Shown here in pieces: positions 1 to 8,795 of a DNA stretch of 64,000 bases. The stretch spans positions 124,001-188,000 of the forward strand of contig JBMNQC010000003.1 in NCBI GenBank assembly GCA_050943935.1, read 5' to 3'. A program made the position numbers and the translations under genes. The notes beneath the pieces were generated by a model. The model worked only from the letters and a program-made list of their open reading frames with translations, searched no databases and was not told the DNA's origin. The first letter of the stretch is position 1; the number at the start of each line of letters is the position of its first letter. The stretch comes from Heteroscillospira sp050943935. Lineage in GTDB: Bacteria; Bacillota; Clostridia; Oscillospirales; Oscillospiraceae.

Positions 1-859
1 TTTCACCGACTCCAACTGTGACATTCCTCTCGAGACCGCCCGGGAACTGGGCATAGAGATACTGCCCTTCACAATAACCATAGACGGCGTACAATATAAG
101 GAGAGCTACTCCTTCACCCCCGCCGAATTCTATGAAAAACTCATAAGCTGCATCGAGCTGCCGGCCACGGCCCAGATCTCCCCCGGCGAGTTTGCGGCCG
201 CCTTTAACAGAGCCTTTGAGGGAGGCTATGACTGCGCCGTGGTAACCACCATGACCTCTGTGGGCAGCGGCACCTATAACAGCGCCCTGGTGGGCAGGAC
301 CCTTTTCTATGAGGAGCGCCCCGAGGCCGAGGAAAAATTCGATATATACATATACGATTCCCGCAATTACTCCATTTCTCACGGCTACGGTATACTCCGC
401 GCCGCCCGTGCCTATAAGGCCGGAGCGGAGCTGGCCGAGGTGCTGGAGCTTATAGAGAGCTGGTATGCCAATCTGGAAACCTGCTTCAGCGTTTTCACCC
501 TGAAATACGTCAGCCGCTCCGGACGGATATCCGGCGCTGTGCAGACCGTGTGCGATATGCTGGGGCTGTGCCCTATAATGGAGAACATAAACGGCATATT
601 CCGCACCTTCAAAACGCCCAGAGGCCGCAAGGCCGCCGTGCGCGCCATAGCCCAGCGCTTTTACGAGCATTGGGACGGAGAGAGCGACTATGTCATCCTG
701 CGGGGTATCACGGATACCGAGGCCCTGGCTCTGGCTCAGCTGCTGGAGGAGCACACGGGCAAGCCCCCCGCGGGCATTTTCTATGCCGGAGCCTCTATTT
801 CCACAAACACCGGCCCCTACATCGCCGGAGTTGGCTTCACCGCCAAAAAGGAGAAATAA
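1..859 (+). CDS. DegV family fatty-acid-binding protein, 5' end cut by window
   Basis: Open frame from base 2 to TAA at 857-859, missing only about the first few codons. The visible start FTDSNCDIP matches the DegV opening (FTDSxxDLP), and the TAQISPGEF and TSVGSGTYNSA stretches fit the family's ligand-binding segments. DegV/FakB proteins bind a fatty acid and, in Firmicutes, can present it to the FakA kinase; no fakA is present here. The TAA is one base from the ATG of the next gene, so the two are probably co-transcribed and coupled. Family call is firm; ligand and partner are inferred. A second DegV lies at 31154. Confidence 0.9.
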   Translation, partial: FTDSNCDIPLETARELGIEILPFTITIDGVQYKESYSFTPAEFYEKLISCIELPATAQISPGEFAAAFNRAFEGGYDCAVVTTMTSVGSGTYNSALVGRTLFYEERPEAEEKFDIYIYDSRNYSISHGYGILRAARAYKAGAELAEVLELIESWYANLETCFSVFTLKYVSRSGRISGAVQTVCDMLGLCPIMENINGIFRTFKTPRGRKAAVRAIAQRFYEHWDGESDYVILRGITDTEALALAQLLEEHTGKPPAGIFYAGASISTNTGPYIAGVGFTAKKEK

Positions 860-860
860 A

Positions 861-1439
861 ATGCTCTATGTCCTTCTGGCCTGTCTCAGCTTCGGGCCCC
901 TGTATCTTTTCGACGCCCTGAAGCTCCGGGGCGGCGGCCGTTACGGCTGGCTTTTTCTTCTGGGCTGCGCCGGGATACTGGCCGGTACTGTGGGTGCCTT
1001 CTTTACGGGCGCGCCCCGCTTCATACTCCCCGGCGTGCTGCCGGTGATCTGCGGCGCGATGACTCTGGTTTTTGCCGGGATGCTGCTGTGGGCGCTTTTT
1101 TTCTCCCTGCCCTTTGAGCGCACCTATGTGGAAGGCATAAGCGGTACTGTGGTGAATACCGGGCTTTACGCCCTCTGCCGCCATCCCGGAGTGCTGTTTT
1201 TTGCCGGGATGTATATCTGCGCCTGGCTCGTCTCCGGACGGGACGCCATGCTGATATGCTCCCTGTGCCTTATACTGTGCGACCTGCTCCACGTCTGGAT
1301 ACAGGACAGATACTATTTTCCAAAAACTCTGGCGGGCTACGGGGCCTACTGCCTCGAGACCCCCTTTCTTATACCAAACACCGCCTCTGTGCGGCGGTGT
1401 TTTGCAACTCTGCATACAAGGGAGGCGCGCGTAAAGTGA
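861..1439 (+). CDS. Isoprenylcysteine carboxyl methyltransferase-like membrane protein
   Basis: 192-residue protein rich in hydrophobic helices (about five membrane segments). The motif TGLYALCRHPGVLFF around residue 100 and the C-terminal YGAYCLETPFLIP resemble the SAM-binding and carboxylate-binding parts of the ICMT/phospholipid-methyltransferase superfamily (TGPYxxxRHPxY and YxxYxxxxPxxIP). Substrate unknown; a membrane-embedded methyl transfer to a lipid or lipidated thiol is the family expectation. It starts one base after the DegV stop and its TGA overlaps the GTG of the GH3 gene, so the three form one operon. The ATG at 861 has GGAG in the preceding codons. Confidence 0.7.
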   Translation: MLYVLLACLSFGPLYLFDALKLRGGGRYGWLFLLGCAGILAGTVGAFFTGAPRFILPGVLPVICGAMTLVFAGMLLWALFFSLPFERTYVEGISGTVVNTGLYALCRHPGVLFFAGMYICAWLVSGRDAMLICSLCLILCDLLHVWIQDRYYFPKTLAGYGAYCLETPFLIPNTASVRRCFATLHTREARVK

Positions 1440-3043
1440 ATCTGGACGATAAGCTCTCTAACCGGATGTATAAAAGCATCTGGCAGCAGTACTGCGGCTT
1501 TCTGGATCTCAGTCTGTCCGAATATATGGAGATTCAGAAGCGCCTTATGCTGGAGCAGCTGAGTCTTTACGCCCCCTGTCCCCTGGGCAAACGCATCATG
1601 GGCGGGGTCCGTCCCGAAACCATAGACGAATTCCGCCGGACCGTGCCCCTCACCACCTATGCCGACTACGCCGACATTCTGCTGGAAAAACGGGCCGAAG
1701 CCCTGCCCGCGCCTCCGGTAATATGGATAGAGACCACCTGGGAGGGCGGCAGCCACCCCATTAAGACCGCGCCATACACCCAGAGCATGATAGACCACCA
1801 CAGGGGCAGCATACTCTCCGCCATGATACTCTCCACCAGCGACAGGCGCGGCAGCTTTGCTCTGCGGAGAAATCCGAACTTTCTGTTCGGCATGGCCCCC
1901 CTGCCCTTTTTCACCGGAATAATTCCCTACGCCCTGGAGGGCGAATTCAACGTAAACTTTATGCCGAAGGTGAATGACGCCGGGCGCATGAGCTTCGGCG
2001 ACCGGAACAAGCTGGGCTTCAAGCTGGGTCTGGCCCATGATATAGACCTGTTTTTCGGCATGAGCAGCGTAATGGCCCGCATGAGCGAGCTGCTGCCCGG
2101 CTTTCTCAGCGGGGGCGGCGGTATGAATATGCGCCGGCTTATGAAAATGCGCCCACACATGATATGGCGTCTCATGCGCGCAAAGCTGAAGAGCAGGGAG
2201 TACGGAGCCGAGATACGCCCCAAGGACCTCTGGAAGCCAAAGGGCCTCATGTGCGGCGGCACGGATTCCGCCTGCTTCAAAAAGCGCATACGCAGCTACT
2301 GGGGCGTGCAGCCCCTGGAGATATTCGGCGGTACCGAGCCCACCTGCATAGCCACCGAGACATGGTCCAAAAACGGGCTGGTGTTTTTCCCGGATATCTG
2401 CTTTTACGAATTCATTCCCGAGCAGGAGATGGAGCGCAGCCTCCTGGACCCCTCCTATCAGCCAAACACCTTCCTCATGGATGAGCTGGTGCCCGGCGAG
2501 AAGTACGAGCTTGTAATTTCAAACTTCAAGGGCGGCGCCTTCATACGCTACAGAGTGGGGGACGTATTCCGCTGTGTCTCCACCTCCAACGAGGCTGAGG
2601 GCATAGCCTATCCCCAGTTTGAGTATGTGGACCGCATTCCCACCGTCATAGACATAGCGGGCTTCACCCGCATAACGGAAAACACCATACGTCAGGCCAT
2701 AGACCGCTCCCGTCTGGAGGTGCACAACTGGTTTGCCGTTAAGCGCTACGACAGCGCCGAGAGGCCGTATATGAACCTCTATGTGGAAATGCGCGAACAT
2801 GCCATCACCAGCGGAGTCGTGGCCGTGGAGGTGCTGTCTGAGCATCTGTCCGCCTACTTCCGCTATGTGGACAGCGACTACAAGGACCTGAAAAAAATGC
2901 TGGGCATAGACCCCCTGCGCATCACCCTGCTGCCGACAGGCACCATAGAATGCTATGAGACCCAGGTGGGCCGCAGGCTGCGGCATATAAACCCCTCGCA
3001 CTACGATGTCACCGGTATAGAGCGCATGGCGGGGCTGCGCTAG
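1436..3043 (+). CDS. GH3 auxin-responsive-promoter family acyl-adenylating enzyme
   Basis: 535 residues, start GTG at 1436 chosen because GGGAGG lies 12-17 bases upstream and the start overlaps the preceding TGA. GH3 proteins are ANL-type enzymes that adenylate a carboxylic acid and join it to an amino acid. Visible family features are the GGTDSACFKKRI segment, the FGGTEPTCIA stretch (adenylate-binding region), YRVGDVFRC and FEYVDRIPTVIDIAGF before the mobile C-terminal domain. Plant members conjugate auxin or jasmonate; bacterial substrates are mostly unknown. Following a DegV protein and an ICMT-like methyltransferase, a fatty or other lipophilic acid is a reasonable guess. TAG stop. Confidence 0.85.
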   Translation: MNLDDKLSNRMYKSIWQQYCGFLDLSLSEYMEIQKRLMLEQLSLYAPCPLGKRIMGGVRPETIDEFRRTVPLTTYADYADILLEKRAEALPAPPVIWIETTWEGGSHPIKTAPYTQSMIDHHRGSILSAMILSTSDRRGSFALRRNPNFLFGMAPLPFFTGIIPYALEGEFNVNFMPKVNDAGRMSFGDRNKLGFKLGLAHDIDLFFGMSSVMARMSELLPGFLSGGGGMNMRRLMKMRPHMIWRLMRAKLKSREYGAEIRPKDLWKPKGLMCGGTDSACFKKRIRSYWGVQPLEIFGGTEPTCIATETWSKNGLVFFPDICFYEFIPEQEMERSLLDPSYQPNTFLMDELVPGEKYELVISNFKGGAFIRYRVGDVFRCVSTSNEAEGIAYPQFEYVDRIPTVIDIAGFTRITENTIRQAIDRSRLEVHNWFAVKRYDSAERPYMNLYVEMREHAITSGVVAVEVLSEHLSAYFRYVDSDYKDLKKMLGIDPLRITLLPTGTIECYETQVGRRLRHINPSHYDVTGIERMAGLR

Positions 3044-3084
3044 GGCGCGATACCAAAATTTTATGCCGAAGGGAGGTGTCCGGC

Positions 3085-5619
3085 TTGGTATACAATATAT
3101 TTTTCTGGGGCGTTCCCATGCTCACGCTGGGCACCTATCTGCTGCTGCTGTTTTTCTTCGCCCTAAGCCGCAAGGACGGGGCCATCTACAGCTTCATGTC
3201 AGTACTGGCAGCTCAGGCCATATGGAGCGCCGGCTCCCTGCTGATGAAAATGCAGTTCCCGCCCAACGTGCTGTTCTGGAACAAGACAATGATGCTGGGC
3301 CTTATACTCAGTTCGCTGTGTATGTATATTTTCATCTCCGTATTTACCAATACCCTGCGCCCTCTAGGCGTAATATCCCTCAGCGTGCTGGTGCTGGGCT
3401 GCGTTATTATAGACCTCACCAAGGGTCTGGTCACCACGCCGGAGGTGATAATCCACACCGTGGCGGAAGGCGGAAAGCTCATAGAGAACGTGGAGTTTTC
3501 ATACGAGCTGAGCCCCTGGGCCATACCCGTATATCTGGTAATGCTGCTGCACGTTGTGGTAATAGTCGGAAAGATACGCACGGGCGTGCGCCTGCACAAG
3601 ATAGAATACCGCGCCATACGCCCTGTGCTCATAGGCGTTATTCTGGTGTTCCTGGGCACGGTTTCCAATGTGGTGCCATTTCTGGGCCGCTATCCCATAG
3701 ACCTGCTCACGAGCCTTATGTTCGCCCTGCTGTGCTATTACGCCATATACCGCAACCGGCTGCTTGAGATGAAGTTCATGCTCACCCGCGGCTTTGTCTA
3801 CTCGGTCTTTACCATGCTTATAATGGTCGTGTACCTTGTGGTGGCCTACAGGCTGAATACGTTTTTCTCCTCCCTCGGCCTGCTGAACAACTATGCGGTT
3901 CTAATACTGGCTCTGGCCGTGGCGCTGCTGTTCCAGCCTGTGCTGGGCCTTGCCAAAAAGTTTTCGGAGCTTATTTTCTACCGCTCCGAGTACACTCAGC
4001 GCAACGCCCTGCGCAACTTCAATATCAACATCTCCAATTCCCTGAGCCTTACGGAGATATCCAACGAGTTCATAGAGACCATAAACAGCGCCATGAACCC
4101 CCGGCGCACCTGTCTGCTGCTGCGGGGCGAGGACGGAGCATATGAGACCTTCAATTCCCTCCAGCGCCTTAACCCCATGGAGCTGCGGCTGGAAAAAAAT
4201 CACCCCGTGGTAAACTGGCTCCGGGAGAAAAACCTGTGCATCACCAGAGACGAGCTGAATCACAGCGTCTACTTCAAATCCATGTGGGACAGCGAAATGA
4301 GCTCCCTGGGCACCCTCGGCGCCGAGGTTTTGGTGCCTCTGCGCGCCCGTGATGAGCTGGTGGGTATAATCCTGCTCACCGAGCGCCGCAACAACCTGGC
4401 CTACACCGCCGACGACCTGGATTTGCTCCAGTCCTTCGGCGCCTCCGCGGCCATGGCCCTTTCCAACGCGGCGCTGTACGCCAGAGCCCAGGACGAGGCC
4501 AACACCGACGATATGACGGGCATATATAACCGCCGCTATCTGTTCAAATACCTGCGGGAGCAGCTTGCGGCCAATCCGGGACGGCAGCTGAGCATTATCA
4601 TCTTTGACCTGGACCGCTTTAAGCTCTATAACGAGCTCTACGGCTATACCGAGGGCGACAACGCCATAATCCGCGTGGCCAATATGCTCTCACGCATACT
4701 GGACAGACGGGGCATCTGCACCCGCTACAGCGGCGAGCAGTTTGTGGCCGTGCTGCCGGATACCGACTCCGCCGCGGCTATGGCTCTGGCCGAGACCGTG
4801 CGCAACAAGGTCCAGCAGGCTTTTATCGACGATGAGAGCATAACCAAGCAGTTTCTCACCACATCCGCCGGAATATGCACCTACCCCGTCTGCGCGCTTA
4901 ACAGCGAGCAGCTGCTGCACCGGGCGAATCTGGCCCTGCTGAAGGCCAAGGAAAACGGCAAAAACACCTGTGTGGTCTACTCCTCGGAGCAGAGCGCGCG
5001 GCTCAGAACGCAGGAGCCCGGCAGCGACGAGGCCAATCTCCAGACCACTATCTACGCCCTGACCGCGGCCATAGACGCCAAGGACCACTACACCTTTGCC
5101 CACTCCCAGAACGTGGCGAAGTATGCCGCCGCCATCGCCCGTGAGCTGGGCCTGGACAGCGTGACCCAGAAGATAGTCCACGAGGCCGGCCTGCTCCACG
5201 ATGTGGGCAAGATAGGCATACCGGAGAATATCCTCACCAAGAACGCCCGGCTCACCAATGACGAATACGCCATCATCCAGAAGCATGTGGACATTTCCAT
5301 AAACATCGTAAAGCATCTGCCCAGCATGACCCACGTTATCCCCGCCATAGTCGGCCACCACGAGCGCTGGGACGGACGGGGTTATCCCCGGGGCATATCC
5401 GGTGAGCGCATCCCCGTTGAAGCCCGCTGTCTGGCCGTGGCCGACACCTTCGACGCCATCACCTCCATACGCCCCTATAAAACGCCCCTGCCCACGGAAT
5501 ACGCCCTGCAGGAGCTTGAGCGCAACAAGGGCGCCCAGTTTGATCCCCGGGTGGTCGATGCGTTTATCCGCCTGGTCCGGGAGGGCCGCCTGGACGTCAC
5601 TCCCGCCCGACATTTATAA
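3085..5619 (+). CDS. 7TM - GAF - degenerate GGDEF - HD-GYP signalling protein
   Basis: 844 residues from TTG 3085, preferred over GTG 3076 because GGGAGG sits at 3071-3076 at proper distance from the TTG. Order: about eight hydrophobic segments (residues 1-235, histidine-kinase 7TM-like sensor), GAF domain (about 310-465), GGDEF domain (about 475-625), HD-GYP domain (about 655-840). The HD-GYP part is intact (LLHDVGKIGIP near 704; HHERWDGRGYP near 760), predicting c-di-GMP hydrolysis. The GGDEF signature reads SGEQF, so the Gly and metal-binding Glu are altered and cyclase activity is doubtful; it may bind GTP as a regulatory domain. Transcribed alone, with a terminator just after it. Confidence 0.9.
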   Translation: MVYNIFFWGVPMLTLGTYLLLLFFFALSRKDGAIYSFMSVLAAQAIWSAGSLLMKMQFPPNVLFWNKTMMLGLILSSLCMYIFISVFTNTLRPLGVISLSVLVLGCVIIDLTKGLVTTPEVIIHTVAEGGKLIENVEFSYELSPWAIPVYLVMLLHVVVIVGKIRTGVRLHKIEYRAIRPVLIGVILVFLGTVSNVVPFLGRYPIDLLTSLMFALLCYYAIYRNRLLEMKFMLTRGFVYSVFTMLIMVVYLVVAYRLNTFFSSLGLLNNYAVLILALAVALLFQPVLGLAKKFSELIFYRSEYTQRNALRNFNINISNSLSLTEISNEFIETINSAMNPRRTCLLLRGEDGAYETFNSLQRLNPMELRLEKNHPVVNWLREKNLCITRDELNHSVYFKSMWDSEMSSLGTLGAEVLVPLRARDELVGIILLTERRNNLAYTADDLDLLQSFGASAAMALSNAALYARAQDEANTDDMTGIYNRRYLFKYLREQLAANPGRQLSIIIFDLDRFKLYNELYGYTEGDNAIIRVANMLSRILDRRGICTRYSGEQFVAVLPDTDSAAAMALAETVRNKVQQAFIDDESITKQFLTTSAGICTYPVCALNSEQLLHRANLALLKAKENGKNTCVVYSSEQSARLRTQEPGSDEANLQTTIYALTAAIDAKDHYTFAHSQNVAKYAAAIARELGLDSVTQKIVHEAGLLHDVGKIGIPENILTKNARLTNDEYAIIQKHVDISINIVKHLPSMTHVIPAIVGHHERWDGRGYPRGISGERIPVEARCLAVADTFDAITSIRPYKTPLPTEYALQELERNKGAQFDPRVVDAFIRLVREGRLDVTPARHL

Positions 5620-5630
5620 AGCTCATTATT

Positions 5631-5675
5631 TAGACCGCCCGGTAACAGGGCGGTCTAAAATTTTTTTATTTTTTT
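5631..5675 (+). terminator. Intrinsic terminator after HD-GYP gene
   Basis: TAGACCGCCC and GGGCGGTCTA form a perfect 10-bp stem with a 6-base loop, followed by two T runs. Confidence 0.85.
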
Positions 5676-5764
5676 ACAGAGAATTACGAAAATATCACCG
5701 AAATGTAACCGGTCTGGTGTATGCTGTTAGCATAAACAGAAACAAAAGGAGAGTGTGGCGAAAC

Positions 5765-5941
5765 ATGGCAGCAACAGACCGCGGCGAGCGCGCCTTTCTC
5801 GTGCGTATAACCGATACACAAAACGCCACCTGGCAGGGCACCGTCACCTGGATAGACGACCAGGAGGTTCGCCCTTTCCGCAGCGCTCTTGAGCTGCTGA
5901 AGCTCATAGACAGCACCCTTACCCCTCCCGCCGAAAAATAA
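5765..5941 (+). CDS. Small WQG-motif protein
   Basis: 58 residues, ATG 5765 with AAAGGAG at 5746-5752 (slightly long spacing; GTG 5753 is too close to the RBS). Not a family I can name. The pattern FLVRI-(x)-TWQGTVTW-(x)-FRSALELLKLID looks like strand-turn-strand-helix. The same pattern occurs at the C-terminus of the protein at 8825-9250 (SWQGFLLW-(x)-FSSVLDILYQLD), and a looser one in that protein's N-terminal half. It stands directly upstream of the LPQTG surface protein gene (23 bases apart) and is probably co-transcribed with it. Function unknown. Confidence 0.7.
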   Translation: MAATDRGERAFLVRITDTQNATWQGTVTWIDDQEVRPFRSALELLKLIDSTLTPPAEK

Positions 5942-5964
5942 ATTCATCCAAAGGAGAATGAATT

Positions 5965-7269
5965 ATGTTTAAATCTTTTAAAAACACTCTGGCACTACTG
6001 CTTGTCCTTGTAATGGTCATCGGTATGTTCCCTGTAGCCGCCTTGGCGGAGGGCGAAGAGCCTGTTGACGGGGCTTTCGACCTGCCGGAAAATTTCGATG
6101 AGCGCGATGACAAGTCCGGCAAAGGCCCCGGCAGACCCGGCCACGGCGATAATGACGGCGGCGATGAGTGCGGCGGAGAGCCTGCCGAAATCACCGCAGA
6201 CTACATCGTAGGCCTGCTGAAAGGTAAAGCGGTTGTCGAAGTCGACTGCGAGTGCGACGACGATGAGGACGATGAGCACTACTGCACCGTCTGCGACGAT
6301 GAAGATAAGCACTTCCCCCTGTACGCCGGCGCTTTCGACTGGGAGACCGACGGCGATGAGATTGTTATCACCCTCACAGACGAGGCCATTGACATGTACG
6401 TTGGCAAGTTCAACGAAAGTGCTGAGAACGACCACCAGTTCTGCCCCGACTGCGATGACAATGAGCACAGTCTGACCCTGGAAAAGACCGACAAGGGCTG
6501 GAAGTTCGATGATGACGAGCTGGAGATCTGCGTTGTCTGCGGCGGTGGCAGTTCCTCCGAAAATCCCGAGCCCTCCCCCTCTCCTTCTCCCAGCACCGAG
6601 CCTTCCACCGAACCCAGTACCGAACCTTCTGAGGAGCCCGAGGAAAATGAAATTGAGGCTATTCAGGTCATCATGAGCGACAGCGTCAAGGCTCTCTATG
6701 ACGATCTGCCCAGCGTCAAATGGATCCACACCGAAAACACACTCAGCGCCAAGGGTTACTACGAAATGGGGCCGAACGGCTGGAATGACAACACCTATAA
6801 CTGCACAGTTGAGGATATAACCGGCGTCACCCTCGGTTCCACCTGGATTGGCAGCGACAAGTATCACTTCGATATGGATTCCGACAACGGCGATTTTGCC
6901 CAGATTGAAGTAAGCTACGACTATACCCGAAATCCCGTCAACATTCTTGACAAGCACAAATATTATACTATCTTCCTGTATCTGGATATGGTCACCTCTA
7001 CCCCCGATCCCACCCCCACGCCTACCGCCACCCCCGATCCTACTCCCACTCCCAGCACTCCCATAGAGACCGAGACTCCCACTCCCGCCGCAAACCTGCC
7101 CGTTAAGTACTATGTTGTGAACCCCAAGCTGGCCACTCCCGACAGCGCAGCCGATCTGGGCGCCGCAAACTACTTCCCCAACGCTACTGCGGGTACTTAC
7201 AACGTATATGACGGCATGCCCGGCGGCCTGACCGAGGATGGCTGGAAGTTGGTTACTGAGAACGGCTAG
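5965..7269 (+). CDS. LPQTG surface protein, N-terminal part up to in-frame TAG
   Basis: 434 residues. AAAGGAGAATG precedes the ATG by a good distance. Signal peptide MFKSFKNTLALLLVLVMVIG with an AEG-type cleavage zone near residue 30. The mature part is strongly acidic, with runs of Asp/Glu and paired Cys-x-x-Cys or Cys-x-Cys patterns (ECDCD-like, CTVC, CPDC, CVVC), then Pro/Ser/Thr/Glu linkers and a second Thr-Pro-rich linker. It ends at TAG 7267-7269, but the same frame stays open and coding-like for another 423 codons to an LPQTG anchor (next entry). So this is the front of one 858-codon gene carrying a single amber codon. As it stands, the product would be secreted but not anchored. Confidence 0.8.
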   Translation: MFKSFKNTLALLLVLVMVIGMFPVAALAEGEEPVDGAFDLPENFDERDDKSGKGPGRPGHGDNDGGDECGGEPAEITADYIVGLLKGKAVVEVDCECDDDEDDEHYCTVCDDEDKHFPLYAGAFDWETDGDEIVITLTDEAIDMYVGKFNESAENDHQFCPDCDDNEHSLTLEKTDKGWKFDDDELEICVVCGGGSSSENPEPSPSPSPSTEPSTEPSTEPSEEPEENEIEAIQVIMSDSVKALYDDLPSVKWIHTENTLSAKGYYEMGPNGWNDNTYNCTVEDITGVTLGSTWIGSDKYHFDMDSDNGDFAQIEVSYDYTRNPVNILDKHKYYTIFLYLDMVTSTPDPTPTPTATPDPTPTPSTPIETETPTPAANLPVKYYVVNPKLATPDSAADLGAANYFPNATAGTYNVYDGMPGGLTEDGWKLVTENG

Positions 7270-7284
7270 ATTACCATTGGTAAA

Positions 7285-8538
7285 GTGCACGAGCAGATGA
7301 ACGGCATTGCCGCCGGTAATCTGATTACCCCCGACGCCGGCGCTATCGCCGCCATGGAGGCCGCATTTGACCTTGAAGGCAAGGAATACGAAATCGTATG
7401 GTACACCGCAAAGGTTCAGAAGGGCCAGGGCGAGGTCACCGGTATTGATGCCAACGGCAAAACAGCTGACGTACATGTAGACGGCTATGTGAAGAACGTT
7501 TCCGCCATTGTCAAGTACAACAGCAACTATCCCGGAAGTCTTGCCGCTGCCGATTCCTACACCGACAGCGTAATTACCGGCATAGCCTACACAGTCCTCT
7601 CTGATACCAACACCAATATCGACTTTAAATATCCCGGCTATAAGTTCATAGGCTGGAGCACCTCCGCAAACGGCGAGGTTAAGTATCTGCCAGGCGATTC
7701 CATAAACCCCATTATGTCCTCTGTTGAACTGTTCGCCAAGTGGGAAGCTGAAGCCGTTCCTACTCCTACCCCGACGCCTGATCCCACTCCTACTCCGACG
7801 CCCGATCCCACTCCCACTCCGACTCCTGATCCCACTCCCACTCCGACTCCTGATCCCACTCCCACTCCGACTCCTGATCCCACTCCCACTCCGACTCCTG
7901 ATCCCACTCCCACTCCCACTCCTGATCCCACTCCCACTCCCACTCCTGATCCCACTCCCACCCCGACACCTGATCCCACTCCCAGCACCAGCCCCGAACC
8001 CAGCACCAATCCCGGAGGCGGTGGTGGAAGCGGCTATGACTACTACGATATAACCATCTACTATGTAGACGAGAATGACAACCAGATCCGTGAGACTGTG
8101 GAGCTGAACCACCGCCGCGAAGGCACCAGCTACGACGTCAGCGAGTATGACGCTCTTGATATCGACGGCTATGTCTACGACAGCACCGACGGCAAGCTCT
8201 CCGGCAGACTGAACCGCGATGTGGTCATCACCGTTCACTATGTCACCGAGACAGACATCCCCGATGAGACCCTCCCCGAGGGAGGCAATCCCGAAGGCGG
8301 CAGCACCGAGACTCCCGTTGATCCCGGCGAGGTCGATATCACAGACAAGGAAAATCCCGGCAGCGCTCTGCCCGAGGGCGGATACTCCGAGGTTTCCGAC
8401 CCCGGCAAGCTTCCTCAGACCGGAACCGTTGCCGAGCCCGTGAATTCCACCCTCACTCTGGGGGCCATCGCCCTGCTGATTAGCCTCTCCATGGCCGGTC
8501 TGCTGATGTACCGCCGCAGAGAGGAAGACCGCGGCTAA
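7285..8538 (+). CDS. LPQTG surface protein, C-terminal part in the same frame past the TAG
   Basis: Continues the frame of the 5965 gene; there is no plausible RBS before GTG 7285, so independent translation is unlikely. Contents in order: an unassigned beta-rich stretch; an InlB/Listeria-Bacteroides-type repeat (YPGYKFIGWSTSANGEV and AKWE); nine tandem PTPTPTPD units (7759-7974); a Gly-rich hinge; a MucBP-like beta domain (ITIYYVDENDNQI to VVITVHYV); then KLPQTG, a hydrophobic helix and RRREED, a classic sortase sorting signal. Cell-wall anchoring would need read-through or a repaired TAG. The class D-like sortase at 13751-14497 is a plausible partner. Confidence 0.75.
   Translation: MHEQMNGIAAGNLITPDAGAIAAMEAAFDLEGKEYEIVWYTAKVQKGQGEVTGIDANGKTADVHVDGYVKNVSAIVKYNSNYPGSLAAADSYTDSVITGIAYTVLSDTNTNIDFKYPGYKFIGWSTSANGEVKYLPGDSINPIMSSVELFAKWEAEAVPTPTPTPDPTPTPTPDPTPTPTPDPTPTPTPDPTPTPTPDPTPTPTPDPTPTPTPDPTPTPTPDPTPTPTPDPTPSTSPEPSTNPGGGGGSGYDYYDITIYYVDENDNQIRETVELNHRREGTSYDVSEYDALDIDGYVYDSTDGKLSGRLNRDVVITVHYVTETDIPDETLPEGGNPEGGSTETPVDPGEVDITDKENPGSALPEGGYSEVSDPGKLPQTGTVAEPVNSTLTLGAIALLISLSMAGLLMYRRREEDRG
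7759..7974 (+). repeat. Nine tandem 24-bp repeats encoding PTPTPTPD
   Basis: Nine in-frame 24-base units with mostly third-position changes (for example CCGACG / CCGACT / CCCACT). They encode a Pro-Thr-Asp wall-spanning stalk. Such arrays vary in copy number by slippage. Confidence 0.95.
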
Positions 8539-8562
8539 AAACTCCAACGCAATAAAAAAGAC

Positions 8563-8627
8563 CTGCCGCAGAGGCGGCAGTCATAAGACAGTTTTTGAGG
8601 GCAGCCAGGCGGCTGCCCTCATTTTCT
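8563..8627 (+). terminator. Tandem hairpins after the surface protein gene
   Basis: CTGCCGC/GCGGCAG hairpin at 8563-8580, then a perfect 10-bp GAGGGCAGCC/GGCTGCCCTC stem at 8597-8620 followed by ATTTTCT. Probably the 3' end of the LPQTG transcript. Confidence 0.6.
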
Positions 8628-8690
8628 GCTCATAGATAGTTCCCTTGCACGCACCCTCCGGTGAATCGCCCGGTGTGCGGTTTGCCCCGC

Positions 8691-8778
8691 GCCAAAGCCT
8701 CCCCTGTGTAAGGGGCGGAGTAGTTGTCAATCCCTCAGTCAGCTTCGCTGACAGCTCCCTTTGCACAAGGGAGCCTTT
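8691..8778 (-). repeat. Dispersed short repeat (family A), copy 1
   Basis: Intergenic unit that matches, as reverse complement, the copy at 16209-16313 almost base for base, including the internal hairpin CAGTCAGCTTCGCTGACAGC and the ends AAAGCCTCCC and GGGAGCCTTT. A weaker copy is at 53268-53356. No coding potential. Confidence 0.85.
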
Positions 8779-8795
8779 AACCGTTTTACAAACGC

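Noticed and set aside
1256..1435. N-terminal extension of the GH3 protein
   Set aside because: The frame is open but lies inside the methyltransferase gene; GTG 1436 has the RBS, and the GH3 family starts there.
7759..7974. Regular 24-bp repeats as a CRISPR array
   Set aside because: Units are contiguous with no spacers, keep the reading frame, and encode PTPTPTPD.
5995..8547. Very long minus-strand open frame (about 850 codons) opposite the surface protein gene
   Set aside because: It mirrors the acidic and Pro-Thr-rich plus-strand codons, giving Gly/Ser/Arg and Val/Gly runs with no signal peptide, domain or RBS. The plus strand has all the real features.
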